Below, piece after piece: positions 1 to 7,398 of a DNA stretch of 11,780 bases. How positions within the stretch are numbered: the stretch's first letter is position 1; each line of letters opens with the position of its first letter. Where the stretch lies: assembly GCA_947461155.1 (NCBI GenBank), contig CANHKE010000015.1:1-11780 (forward strand), in the 5' to 3' direction. Below the pieces are notes generated by a model, which made no database searches, was not told where the DNA came from, and saw nothing but the letters and a program-made list of their open reading frames with translations. Source of the DNA: Cytophagaceae bacterium. GTDB lineage: Bacteria > Bacteroidota > Bacteroidia > Cytophagales > Spirosomataceae. Made by a program: the position numbers and the translations under genes.

Positions 1-1962
1 GGCTAAATCCAAAATATCATTCAGGATATGCAATAGCGTTTCGGATGACTTACGTATCGTTTGCAAGTAATCTTGTTGGTCCTCATCTAACGGCGAATCA
101 CACAACAAATCCACCATTCCTATCACCCCGTTCATCGGCGTACGAATCTCATGGGACATATTGGCCAAAAACTGTTCCTTCACTTTCAAGGAATGTTCCG
201 CCTGTTCGCGCGCCTCAACGAGTTCCGTTTGATATTTCTTCAAATTCGTAATATCACGAGCGATGCCGGATACCTCGGCGATATTCCCTCCGGATTGAAT
301 GGGATTTAAATAAATTTCCAACCACTTCTGCTCGCCAGATTTGGTAACAAGTTCTAATTCGAAATGTTGCTTTTGGCCTCTAAATGCCAGTTTATATTTA
401 TCCGCTAAGGGTCTTCGTTCCTGCGGGGCAACCAATTGAAAGCCCATACTTTCCGTACTAAAATTCAACTGGGGCTTAATCTGCAATTGCTGCTCTAAAA
501 GTTCCGCGTACTCGTGATTGAAACTAGTTAACATCAATCGCTTATTCACTGACCACATCAGGTGGGAACTCCCTTCAAAGATGGCATTTAATCGAGCTGT
601 TTCATGAGCCAAAGCTTCTTCCGCTTGTTTACGCGCGATGGCCACGGCAACTTGGCTAGATATAAAGTCTAGTAATTCCAAATCGCGATTCTCGTATTTA
701 TTCGCACGCTCATAGGATTTGACACCAATGATGCCGGTTACCCGGTCACCGATGCGCAAGGGCACGCAGAGCATAACTTTAGGGACAACTCCATAAAGAT
801 AAATCTTCTTTTCTCGAGCTAGTTGGTGTATATCGTCATCATGCAAAATCAACGGCTTATTAGCCATAATCGCATATTCTGTCAAACCATTACCCAGTTT
901 ACGTTTGGTAAAATGGACCCGAGAATCAAAATATTCATCAATGTAATACGGGAAATACAAAAAGCTTTTCCCTGGATCATATTGCGCGATAAAGAAGTTC
1001 TTGACGTCGATGACCTCGCCCAACTGTTTGTGTATATTGACATAAAAGTCATCCAGATTTGTTGAACTAATGGCCACCTGTGCAATCGATGAAAAAAGTT
1101 TATTTGCACGCTCCGCACGCACCTTCGCCGTGGAATTGTGCAGAATACATCGGTAGGCGGTGGGTGTACCACGTTCGAACCGGCAGGTGGCTGAACCGGA
1201 TACGTATAGGCGCCGACCGTCCTTGCGTTTTAGTACGGCGGTAAATTCGGGGAGTTCTTCTCCGCGGGCTAGCAAATCAAATTGGTCCTGCGTGTTGTGT
1301 GCAAATTCAGGGTGCAATACATCTTGAATTTTCAGATCCCGCGCTTCTTCCTCAGTGTAGCCCATGGTCTCGAGCCAGGCTTTATTGACAAATAAAAACC
1401 GACCAGACACTCCGGTAATTTGAATAAGGTCCGTGGTATTATTAATTAAATCTTGGAGTTGGGCATTAGATCGCGTTAAGGCTTCCGCTACCTTTTTTCG
1501 TTCGGTGATATCTTCCCCAATAATACTTAAATAAGAAGTATGGTTGGATTCCTTCACAATCGTAGAGGCCACTTCCACCCATTTGGTGGAACCGGTTTTG
1601 GTAATGTAATTTCGTTCACGATCTTCAAACAAACCACCTGAATCAATGGCTTTTTGAAAGGAGGCTCGACGGTCTTCCGTTTCACCTTGAGGCAAAAGGG
1701 TTGCAAAAAAATCTTTTCCGTTCAGTTCGTTTGCCTGGTAATTCAATAAGGCATGTGTGAACGCATTGGCATATACGATAGTGCCATCGAGGGCCATGAT
1801 GATCCCAAATAACTTGAGTCCGGCTAGGGTATGAATGAGGTTTTCTTTGGTGGTCGCATCGGAAGCAATTCCATCGTTAATTTCCAAAACATCCAGTTGC
1901 TTTTTCAGCTCTTGGATTTCGTTAATTAGATCTTCCTTTGTTTTGTTTGCCCAAACTGCCAT
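1..1962 (-). CDS. Multi-sensor histidine kinase (PAS-PAS-GAF-PAS-HisKA), 3' end outside window
   Basis: Reading the minus strand from the ATG at 1962 gives an uninterrupted 654-codon frame to the window edge. The order is: a short coiled-coil-like stretch (residues 6-28), PAS about 40-150 closing with the typical DITERKK (from residue 151), PAS about 165-275, GAF about 280-440, PAS about 450-570 closing with RDITNLKK, a helical linker, then a HisKA dimerisation domain with H-box [19 protein letters not shown]. The phospho-accepting His is residue 604 (codon 153-151). The HATPase domain, and any receiver domain, lie beyond base 1, so it cannot be said whether it is a hybrid kinase. No transmembrane segment is seen in the visible part, so sensing is probably cytoplasmic; the ligand is unknown. 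The start is fixed by an in-frame TAA seven codons upstream (1986-1984) with no other ATG between; a purine run AAAAAAAGGGA precedes it. It is divergent from rsmA, with no response regulator in view. Confidence 0.93.
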   Translation of the reverse strand, partial: MAVWANKTKEDLINEIQELKKQLDVLEINDGIASDATTKENLIHTLAGLKLFGIIMALDGTIVYANAFTHALLNYQANELNGKDFFATLLPQGETEDRRASFQKAIDSGGLFEDRERNYITKTGSTKWVEVASTIVKESNHTSYLSIIGEDITERKKVAEALTRSNAQLQDLINNTTDLIQITGVSGRFLFVNKAWLETMGYTEEEARDLKIQDVLHPEFAHNTQDQFDLLARGEELPEFTAVLKRKDGRRLYVSGSATCRFERGTPTAYRCILHNSTAKVRAERANKLFSSIAQVAISSTNLDDFYVNIHKQLGEVIDVKNFFIAQYDPGKSFLYFPYYIDEYFDSRVHFTKRKLGNGLTEYAIMANKPLILHDDDIHQLAREKKIYLYGVVPKVMLCVPLRIGDRVTGIIGVKSYERANKYENRDLELLDFISSQVAVAIARKQAEEALAHETARLNAIFEGSSHLMWSVNKRLMLTSFNHEYAELLEQQLQIKPQLNFSTESMGFQLVAPQERRPLADKYKLAFRGQKQHFELELVTKSGEQKWLEIYLNPIQSGGNIAEVSGIARDITNLKKYQTELVEAREQAEHSLKVKEQFLANMSHEIRTPMNGVIGMVDLLCDSPLDEDQQDYLQTIRKSSETLLHILNDILDLA

Positions 1963-1979
1963 GGCATTAATCCCTTTTT

Positions 1980-2012
1980 TTGCTTAAATGTACAAAAAAG
2001 GGCGTAATTTCG
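1980..2012 (+). promoter_or_regulatory. Bacteroidota-type promoter of rsmA
   Basis: TTG at 1980-1982 followed after 22 nt by TAATTTCG at 2005-2012 matches the -33 TTG / -7 TAnnTTTG arrangement of Bacteroidota sigma factors with one mismatch in the -7 box. Transcription would start near 2019, giving a leader of roughly 18 nt to the GTG at 2037. This explains the upstream TTG as a promoter element and not as a start codon. Confidence 0.5.
1985..1992 (-). promoter_or_regulatory. Possible -7 box for the histidine kinase
   Basis: The minus strand reads TACATTTA, one mismatch from the Bacteroidota -7 box TAnnTTTG, ending 22 nt before the kinase ATG. No clear TTG sits at the expected -33 distance, so this is a weak call. 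It lies inside the spacer of the opposing rsmA promoter, so the two transcription units would share the 74-bp divergent region. Confidence 0.22.
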
Positions 2013-2036
2013 CGTACCCTTAAGCCCCAAGAACAC

Positions 2037-2819
2037 GTGCAAGTAAGAGCAAAAAAGAATTTAGGCCAACACTTTTTAAATGATTTGGACGCCGCACAGC
2101 GAATTGTGGATGGTTTGCAACCACAAGGCGAATACCAAAAAGTCTTGGAAATCGGCCCAGGGATGGGTGTTCTCACGCAGTTTCTCGTGAAAAAGGAAGC
2201 TTACGAAACATCATTGATTGAAATCGACAAAGAATCGGTCGACTACCTACGCCAGCATTACTTGGAATTTACAGGACCGCGCTTAATCGACGGAGATTTT
2301 TTACGCTACCCATTAGAAAATATTTTCGGTGAAGAGAAATTCGCGATTGTGGGCAACTTCCCCTATTTCATTTCCACCCAGATTTTTTTCCGAGTGTTGG
2401 AATACAAAGACCAATGCATTGAGGTCGTAGGCATGCTTCAAAAAGAAGTGGCCATGCGTCTCGCAGCCAAACCCGGCAACAAAGATTATGGCATTTTAAG
2501 CGTACTATTACAAGCCTATTACGACGTGGAATACCTATTTAGTTTAGGGCCTGAGGTGTTTACACCGCCACCCAAAGTGAACTCGGGCGTGATTCGCATG
2601 CGTCGAAATTGGGACAAAAAATTAACTTGCGATCCCGCGAAATTTAAAATTGTGGTGAAGATGGCATTTAACCAACGGCGCAAAACGCTTCGTAATGCCT
2701 TGCGCGCGATGCAATTACCCGATCATGTTTTATTGACAAAACGCGCGGAGCAATTAGGCGTCGCTGAATTTGTCGAATTAACCCATTTGTGGGAAGCGCA
2801 AGGTTACCCAGGCGCATAA
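2037..2819 (+). CDS. rsmA: 16S rRNA (adenine1518-N6/adenine1519-N6)-dimethyltransferase RsmA/KsgA
   Basis: The enzyme dimethylates the two adjacent adenines in the 3'-terminal helix (h45) of 16S rRNA with S-adenosylmethionine, a late step in small-subunit assembly. With a GTG start the protein is 260 residues, the usual size. It opens with VRAKKNLGQHFLND (3-16), the hallmark KsgA N-terminus, then SAM motif I EIGPGMG (38-44), acidic ribose-binding IEID (61-64), D87 in GDF, catalytic NFPY (107-110), and the family motif FTPPPKVNSG before the helical C-terminal domain. The frame is open upstream to a TTG at 1980, which would add 19 residues unlike any RsmA N-terminus and would overlap the probable promoter, so GTG 2037 is preferred. 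It is followed by mgtE after 75 nt, a gene order I recall as common in Bacteroidota. Confidence 0.96.
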   Translation: MQVRAKKNLGQHFLNDLDAAQRIVDGLQPQGEYQKVLEIGPGMGVLTQFLVKKEAYETSLIEIDKESVDYLRQHYLEFTGPRLIDGDFLRYPLENIFGEEKFAIVGNFPYFISTQIFFRVLEYKDQCIEVVGMLQKEVAMRLAAKPGNKDYGILSVLLQAYYDVEYLFSLGPEVFTPPPKVNSGVIRMRRNWDKKLTCDPAKFKIVVKMAFNQRRKTLRNALRAMQLPDHVLLTKRAEQLGVAEFVELTHLWEAQGYPGA

Positions 2820-2831
2820 TTTAACGGTTTG

Positions 2832-2867
2832 TTGACATAATTTTCGGTCAAAATTTCCGTACTTGCG
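2832..2867 (+). promoter_or_regulatory. Possible mgtE promoter overlapping a TTGAC-N10-GTCAA inverted repeat
   Basis: The 75-bp rsmA-mgtE gap contains TTG at 2832-2834 and TACTTGCG at 2860-2867, an imperfect -33/-7 pair with a 25-nt spacer, ending 27 nt before the mgtE ATG, similar to the rsmA spacing. TTGAC (2832-2836) and GTCAA (2847-2851) form a 5-bp inverted repeat with a 10-nt centre that would overlap the -33 region. It could be an operator or chance. The gap is too short and too poor in pairing to be an M-box Mg2+ riboswitch. No strong rsmA terminator is seen, so read-through from rsmA is also possible. Confidence 0.27.
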
Positions 2868-2894
2868 CCTTCAATCTTTTCAAAATCGAATCTC

Positions 2895-4271
2895 ATGGAA
2901 GAAATCAACGTACAGCACCTTCCGTTCGAACTCACCAAAGAGTTTTTAGAAGATATTCGCCAGTTGATTACAACGCAAGCGAACGAGGAGATTATTGCCA
3001 AAATCGAAGACTTATTCCCTGCCGATATCACGAGTATTTTATATGAGTTGAACGGCGATGAATCGAAATATTTAGTCCAATTACTGGATACCAAAATTGC
3101 CGCTGCCATCATCTCCGCCTTGGATACCGATGACCGCAAAAAGTTCCTGAAGAATTTTACATCCAAAGAAATTTCGCAATACATCAACATCGTCGATTCG
3201 GATGATGCGGTAGATATTCTGAACGAACAACCTGTTCGCATCCGCGAAGAAGTAATCGCGCTGTTAAAGGACCGTGAACAAGCTCGATTCATCATTGATT
3301 TAATGCATTATGATGAAGATTGTGCGGGTGGTTTGATGCAAAAGGAGTTGATCAAAATCAACGTAACGCAGACTGTAACGGAATGTGTGGAGGAGATTCG
3401 CCGACAAGCCGAAGATGTAGAGAAAGTCTATTCCGTTTATGTGGTGGACGATGATGGATTGCTTTTAGGAACGGTTTCGTTGAAAAAAATCATTTTAGCG
3501 AAACGTGGATCGAAGATTCAGGATGTGTACGAAGCCGATGAAATCGTATCGGTTCAGACCTACAGTACTGGTGAAGAAGTCGCTGATTTGATGCAAAAAT
3601 ACGATTTGGAAGCGATTCCTGTGGTGAATATTCAAGGCCGTTTATTAGGCCGAATCACCATCGATGACGTGGTCGATTTCATTACGGAATCTGCACAAGA
3701 AGATATTCAGGTCATGGCCGGTATCTCGGAAGACGTAGAAGAAGATGACTCTGTTTGGCTATTAGTTCGTTCGCGTTTACCCTGGTTGATCGGTGGCATG
3801 GTGGGTAGTTTTTTAGCTGCCAAAATCATTGATCGCTTCGATGACACGATTGCGTTAATTCCAGCGATATCCGCGTTTATTCCGTTAATTGGATCTACGG
3901 GTGGTAACGTGGGTATTCAATCTTCTTCCTTAATTGTTCAGTCCTTAGCCGACAAAAGTGGATTAGATACAACCCTTTGGAAACGTCTTCAAAAAGTATT
4001 TGTCGTGGCATTGATTAACGCGATCATCGCCGCCATTTTTGCTTTTGGCTGTTCGATGCTGATCGATAGTGGCGAAATTATGTTGTCTGTGACGGTATCA
4101 TTATCCCTTTTCGCCGTAGTTATGTTGGCCTCTTTAATGGGCACCATTACTCCTTTGGTATTAAACCAACTGAAAATTAATCCGGCCGTGGCATCGGGTC
4201 CGTTTATTACCACGACCAATGACATCTTGGGTTATGGCGTTTATTTCCTCATTGTTTATTTCTTATTATAG
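2895..4271 (+). CDS. mgtE: Magnesium transporter MgtE
   Basis: This is an inner-membrane Mg2+-selective channel gated by cytosolic Mg2+. At 458 residues it has the full family length and order: an acidic helical MgtE N domain (about 10-130), a CBS pair (about 135-265, beginning with the family motif EDCAGGLM at 141-148 and ending near ITIDDVVDFI), a plug-helix region rich in Glu/Asp (268-285), then a membrane domain from about 296. The membrane part carries GGNVGIQ (336-342) after the first two helices, and D443 in the last helix (TTTNDILGYG), aligned with the Asp that binds Mg2+ in the pore of characterised MgtE. The acidic residues of the N and CBS domains are the expected Mg2+-sensing surface. 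The ATG at 2895 is the natural start. It ends 3 nt before dtd, so the two are very likely co-transcribed. Confidence 0.96.
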   Translation: MEEINVQHLPFELTKEFLEDIRQLITTQANEEIIAKIEDLFPADITSILYELNGDESKYLVQLLDTKIAAAIISALDTDDRKKFLKNFTSKEISQYINIVDSDDAVDILNEQPVRIREEVIALLKDREQARFIIDLMHYDEDCAGGLMQKELIKINVTQTVTECVEEIRRQAEDVEKVYSVYVVDDDGLLLGTVSLKKIILAKRGSKIQDVYEADEIVSVQTYSTGEEVADLMQKYDLEAIPVVNIQGRLLGRITIDDVVDFITESAQEDIQVMAGISEDVEEDDSVWLLVRSRLPWLIGGMVGSFLAAKIIDRFDDTIALIPAISAFIPLIGSTGGNVGIQSSSLIVQSLADKSGLDTTLWKRLQKVFVVALINAIIAAIFAFGCSMLIDSGEIMLSVTVSLSLFAVVMLASLMGTITPLVLNQLKINPAVASGPFITTTNDILGYGVYFLIVYFLL

Positions 4272-4274
4272 CCG

Positions 4275-4730
4275 ATGATAGCCGTTATTCAGCGCGCTAG
4301 TTCCGCACAGTTGCACATAAAAGGCCAATTACATGCGTCCATCGGCAAAGGATTCGTCATTCTGCTGGGCATTCATGTGGATGACAGCGTGGAAGATGTG
4401 ACTTATTTAGCCGGAAAAATTCATGGACTACGTATTTTTTCGGATGCCGAAGACAAGATGAATCTTTCCCTCTCGCAAGTCGGCGGAGCCATTTTGTTAG
4501 TTAGCCAATTTACCTTGTATGCGGACACCCGCAAAGGAAATCGGCCGAGTTATATGTCAGCAGCCCGACCCGAACAAGCGATTCCATTGTATGAACAAAT
4601 GATTCAGCAACTTTCCGAAGCGATGGGTGGCCCGATACAAACGGGTGTTTTTGGTGAAGACATGCAAGTTAGTTTATGCAATGATGGACCCGTTACGATT
4701 ATCATCGATTCTAAAAACCCAGCCTTATGA
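4275..4730 (+). CDS. dtd: D-aminoacyl-tRNA deacylase (DTD)
   Basis: The enzyme hydrolyses D-amino acids (and mischarged glycine) from tRNA, so that they do not enter translation; it is a cytoplasmic homodimer. The 151-residue length is canonical. The N-terminus MIAVIQRASSAQL matches the family, the SQFTLY motif (77-82) with Ser/Gln/Thr of the active-site crevice is intact, followed by ADTRKGNRPS (83-92), and the cross-subunit Gly-cisPro motif is present as NDGPVT (136-141). No key residue is missing. It starts 3 nt after mgtE, and its TGA overlaps the ATG of the next gene in an ATGA, suggesting translational coupling. Confidence 0.97.
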   Translation: MIAVIQRASSAQLHIKGQLHASIGKGFVILLGIHVDDSVEDVTYLAGKIHGLRIFSDAEDKMNLSLSQVGGAILLVSQFTLYADTRKGNRPSYMSAARPEQAIPLYEQMIQQLSEAMGGPIQTGVFGEDMQVSLCNDGPVTIIIDSKNPAL

Positions 4731-5056
4731 CCTTAGAAGAAGCCCAAAAGCAAGTGGATACTTGGATTCAAACTGTAGGCGTTCGTTATTTTAGCGAATT
4801 GACCAACATGGCGATGTTGACCGAAGAGGTAGGTGAAGTGGCGCGCATCATCGCCCGCAGGTATGGGGAACAATCCGAAAAGGAATCCGACAAGCAAAAA
4901 GACTTGGGGGATGAGATGGCTGATGTCCTTTTTGTGTTGATTTGTTTGGCGAATCAGACTGGTATAAACCTAACGGAAGCGCTGGAAAAGAACATGCAAA
5001 AGAAGTCGATACGCGACGCGGAACGCCACCACAACAATCCTAAACTCAAAAATTAG
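4727..5056 (+). CDS. MazG-like nucleotide pyrophosphohydrolase
   Basis: A small (109 residues) all-alpha NTP/dNTP pyrophosphohydrolase that cleaves nucleoside triphosphates to monophosphate and pyrophosphate. The Mg2+-binding signature is complete: EEVGE (33-37) in the first helix and EMAD (63-66) in the next, the EExxE...ExxD pattern of the MazG/dUTPase-like fold. Length shows a single-domain, dimer-forming type, not the two-domain E. coli MazG. The substrate cannot be told from sequence: clean-up of damaged or non-canonical nucleotides is the usual suggestion. It shares ATGA with the dtd stop, so it is the last gene of the mgtE-dtd run. Its TAG stop is one base away from the convergent stop of the minus-strand operon. 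Confidence 0.9.
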   Translation: MTLEEAQKQVDTWIQTVGVRYFSELTNMAMLTEEVGEVARIIARRYGEQSEKESDKQKDLGDEMADVLFVLICLANQTGINLTEALEKNMQKKSIRDAERHHNNPKLKN

Positions 5057-5057
5057 C

Positions 5058-5714
5058 CTATTTCGCAGGCGGAATTTGACTTGCTGAAATGCGTTTGCTG
5101 ATCGATTTCCCTTCTTCCTGGTTTGGAATAAATGGCTTAATCAAAGAAATCATATCGAGTCTCGGATTCAATTCTTGAATCGCTTCGTGACGTACATCGA
5201 ATTCTGTTTGACCTGATATTTGGGCGTATTCCGCATCCGACAGACCCGCGTGTTGGTTACCGGCGTTACTAAAAGTAGCCAAATGAATTCCGGCTAATTT
5301 GCCGCCTTCCCAAGAAACCACTTCGCCACCGTGGGCCTAATTGAATCCAGAAAGGGTAAAGTTTTTATCGTTTAATTTTTGGACATCTTGAAGTGGAAGG
5401 CCTAAATACAGCCCTGAATCTGTTTTCCAAGCGGAAGATTCCCCTTGAATAGTTACATCCACGATTTCACCAGAACGGTAATAGACGTAAACTTGTTTAG
5501 CCGAATGAGGAAAAACAATTGAACCTTGTAGGGTATCGTCGCCCATTACCCAATTGGTATCTGCAACCACATTTTCTTTCCCGTATTTGGTTTGTAGACC
5601 GGCTAAATTAGCACAGGCTAAAACTTCATTTAGGGATTGGGTGGGAACTTCCGTTTGAGGAGATTTGCAAGCGAAAACCGCTGCGATAAGGATCATTAAG
5701 CCTACATGTTTCAT
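5058..5714 (-). pseudogene. Small lipoprotein gene interrupted by one in-frame TAG
   Basis: From the ATG at 5714 the frame gives a lipoprotein signal MKHVGLMILIAAVFAC with the lipid-anchoring Cys at residue 16, then 125 residues to a TAG at 5339-5337. The same frame continues without any further stop for 92 codons to TAG at 5060-5058. The downstream part reads as a natural continuation of the domain (AHGGEVVSWEGGKLAGIHL), so the intact product would be about 218 residues. The family as I recall it has GFGWDYGG-like sequence at the break, which puts a conserved Trp at the stop: TGG to TAG is one G-to-A change. Function is unknown. It lies 1 nt after the barrel gene and is presumably exported and lipidated in the same envelope unit. 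It could be a recent pseudogene, a base-call error, or a truncated but still exported 125-residue lipoprotein. Confidence 0.72.
5337..5339 (-). other. Premature TAG codon inside the lipoprotein frame
   Basis: Sense-strand context is GGA TTC AAT TAG GCC CAC GGT GGC. Flanking codons keep the same frame and the same protein domain on both sides, so only one base change is needed to restore the gene (TGG Trp is the best guess, CAG Gln or others are possible). TAG is the ordinary terminator of mgtE, the MazG-like gene, the barrel gene and the DUF1566 gene in this window, which argues against TAG reassignment in this genome. Confidence 0.85.
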
Positions 5715-5715
5715 A

Positions 5716-7398
5716 CTAGAAAGAATATGCTAGGGTCAAATTAACTTGGCGACCCTGATTTTTATACTGATTGAACCGTTGGTACGTTTTGCCTAACAAG
5801 TTATTCCCCGATAGACCCAAATTAAGATTTCGCTTGACGAAATAATTAATTTTAAAGTTCAAATCTACAATATCTTCTAATTGAATCAACTGATTTTGCG
5901 CAGGATTTAACGCATATAAATCCTTTAAGTAGTAAACATCTGGCGATATAAATAGCTTATTGGATAGTTTCCAGGTATTCGTCCAGCTCACGGTTAAACC
6001 GGGTTTATGTGATGCTTGAAAAACGTTGTTCAACAACGAATAGGTAACCTGGTCCACTTTTAAACTGGAAGTAAATGCATTGGAAACGTGCACATTGACT
6101 TGGCCGACTAGATTAGCCACTTGAATCTTTTGAATTCCGCCAATATAGAGCACATCGAATTTCGAGATGTCGGTTTGGCTATTCACATAAAGCGGCAAAT
6201 CCGCATATTCTCCGTAGTTATACTTTATTTCAAAGTCGATATTTTTATTTCCCACGCCCTTGATACCTCCATAGAGATTCCCTACTTGGTTCGTGTTCTT
6301 AAAACTATTGGGAATGACCATCCACGGGTTTTCAGCCAAGAATTGTTTCAGGGAATTAAATTGTACATCGCCGCCGATTCCTCCAAATAAATGAATAAAA
6401 TCAGAAGCACCGAAATCCATTTCAAACTGAGGAAATATACTGGTTTTGGCGAGTCCATTTTCACCTTCTTGTTCTGTCGCCACCAAAATCCCGGCATTTA
6501 CCCGAATCCGAGAACTCGCATAGGCGAACGTAGGATTTATGCGGTAAAAGGAACGAAGCAAGGGATCGTTGCCCAATGCGGATACATATTCACCATGGAT
6601 GTAATCTGCATCCAAACGCATTTTTACTTTTTCCGTCAAGTCTTTGGAGTAATAAAGATGCGATTTCGCGATCAATTCAGAAAGTCCTAGCGGATTTTGT
6701 AATAGGCCTGCATCTAAGGTTAATTTATAGTCGGAATGAGCATTTTTTCGCGCACTCACAATTTTACCAATTGCATTAAAATAGGTGTAATTCACCCGAA
6801 TATCCGCCGCCTTCAAATAAGTAGGGATTTCGGTCAACCCATACAAATGATTGATTTGTTGGCTCGCAGAAATACTCCCCTCCCAGAAATTCACTGCGCC
6901 TAAATACCGACTAACCAAACGGGCTTGATTTTCACTGCGTGCAGAAAAAGTGCTTTGCACCGGACCTTGCGCGTTTGCATCGTGATTGAGGTAGACGCCA
7001 ATAAATTTGTTTTCTTTCGGCGTATAACTTGCGTTAAAGTTCAACAACGTATGGCCGTAATTTCCGGCACCTAGCTGGAGCACATTATTGTATTTTTCAC
7101 CAAAAGCCACTTTTGCGGTATCGCGTGAACGCATGTCTTGTGCTGCTGGGGCTTGGATACTCGGCAACGAATCGTTTGGCCACGAGAGACTTGTAGCTTG
7201 CTGTTTCATTTCCTTAATGCTCAAAGGCATTTTAAAGGACTTTAATGGCAGGTATTGACGTTCGGATACCTTCAATTGCCACAGGGACTTCGCACCACCG
7301 GGAACCACAATCACCGATTTATCAATGTCCTGCGCGGATGCATGGAAACCGAGTGCTACAGCGGCAATACCAACAAACAAATATGTTATACCCCTCAT
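5716..7398 (-). CDS. Plug-less TonB-receptor-like outer-membrane beta-barrel protein
   Basis: This 560-residue exported protein has a signal peptide ending ASA-Q (cleavage after about residue 22), a linker of about 70 residues rich in Pro/Ser/Lys, and then, from about residue 100, a long series of alternating hydrophobic/polar strands (for example VLQLGAGNYGHTLLNFNASY) up to the C-terminus NLTLAYSF. The terminal Phe preceded by alternating residues is the beta-signal recognised by the BAM machinery. The C-terminal third resembles the last strands of TonB-dependent receptors (NLNLGLSGNNLLGKTYQ). I see no TonB box and no plug domain, so ligand transport through TonB is doubtful despite the likely database label. 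The start overlaps the TPR gene stop as ATGA, and the lipoprotein follows 1 nt after its stop. The ligand and role are unknown. Confidence 0.85.
   Translation of the reverse strand: MRGITYLFVGIAAVALGFHASAQDIDKSVIVVPGGAKSLWQLKVSERQYLPLKSFKMPLSIKEMKQQATSLSWPNDSLPSIQAPAAQDMRSRDTAKVAFGEKYNNVLQLGAGNYGHTLLNFNASYTPKENKFIGVYLNHDANAQGPVQSTFSARSENQARLVSRYLGAVNFWEGSISASQQINHLYGLTEIPTYLKAADIRVNYTYFNAIGKIVSARKNAHSDYKLTLDAGLLQNPLGLSELIAKSHLYYSKDLTEKVKMRLDADYIHGEYVSALGNDPLLRSFYRINPTFAYASSRIRVNAGILVATEQEGENGLAKTSIFPQFEMDFGASDFIHLFGGIGGDVQFNSLKQFLAENPWMVIPNSFKNTNQVGNLYGGIKGVGNKNIDFEIKYNYGEYADLPLYVNSQTDISKFDVLYIGGIQKIQVANLVGQVNVHVSNAFTSSLKVDQVTYSLLNNVFQASHKPGLTVSWTNTWKLSNKLFISPDVYYLKDLYALNPAQNQLIQLEDIVDLNFKINYFVKRNLNLGLSGNNLLGKTYQRFNQYKNQGRQVNLTLAYSF

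Noticed and set aside
882..1172. 96-residue minus-strand reading frame
   Set aside because: It is out of frame with, and inside, the sensor kinase; the protein has no domain character, while the kinase frame reads PAS2 and GAF there.
2820..2894. M-box type Mg2+ riboswitch before mgtE
   Set aside because: The gap is only 75 bp and lacks the long paired stems of an M-box (about 160 nt).
2804..3295. 163-residue minus-strand frame opposite mgtE
   Set aside because: Ser/Ile/Asn-rich antisense shadow of the conserved MgtE N domain; no plausible start context or family.
5058..5321. Independent 87-residue gene starting at GTG 5321
   Set aside because: It is in frame with the lipoprotein, begins mid-domain (VSWEGGK) and has no signal peptide; it is best read as the downstream half of one interrupted gene.
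5337..5339. TAG read as a sense codon by a changed genetic code
   Set aside because: TAG terminates mgtE, the MazG-like gene, the barrel gene and the DUF1566 gene at natural protein ends in the same window.
6121..6779. Plus-strand frames inside the barrel gene
   Set aside because: Antisense shadows of a well-supported beta-barrel protein; no signals or families.
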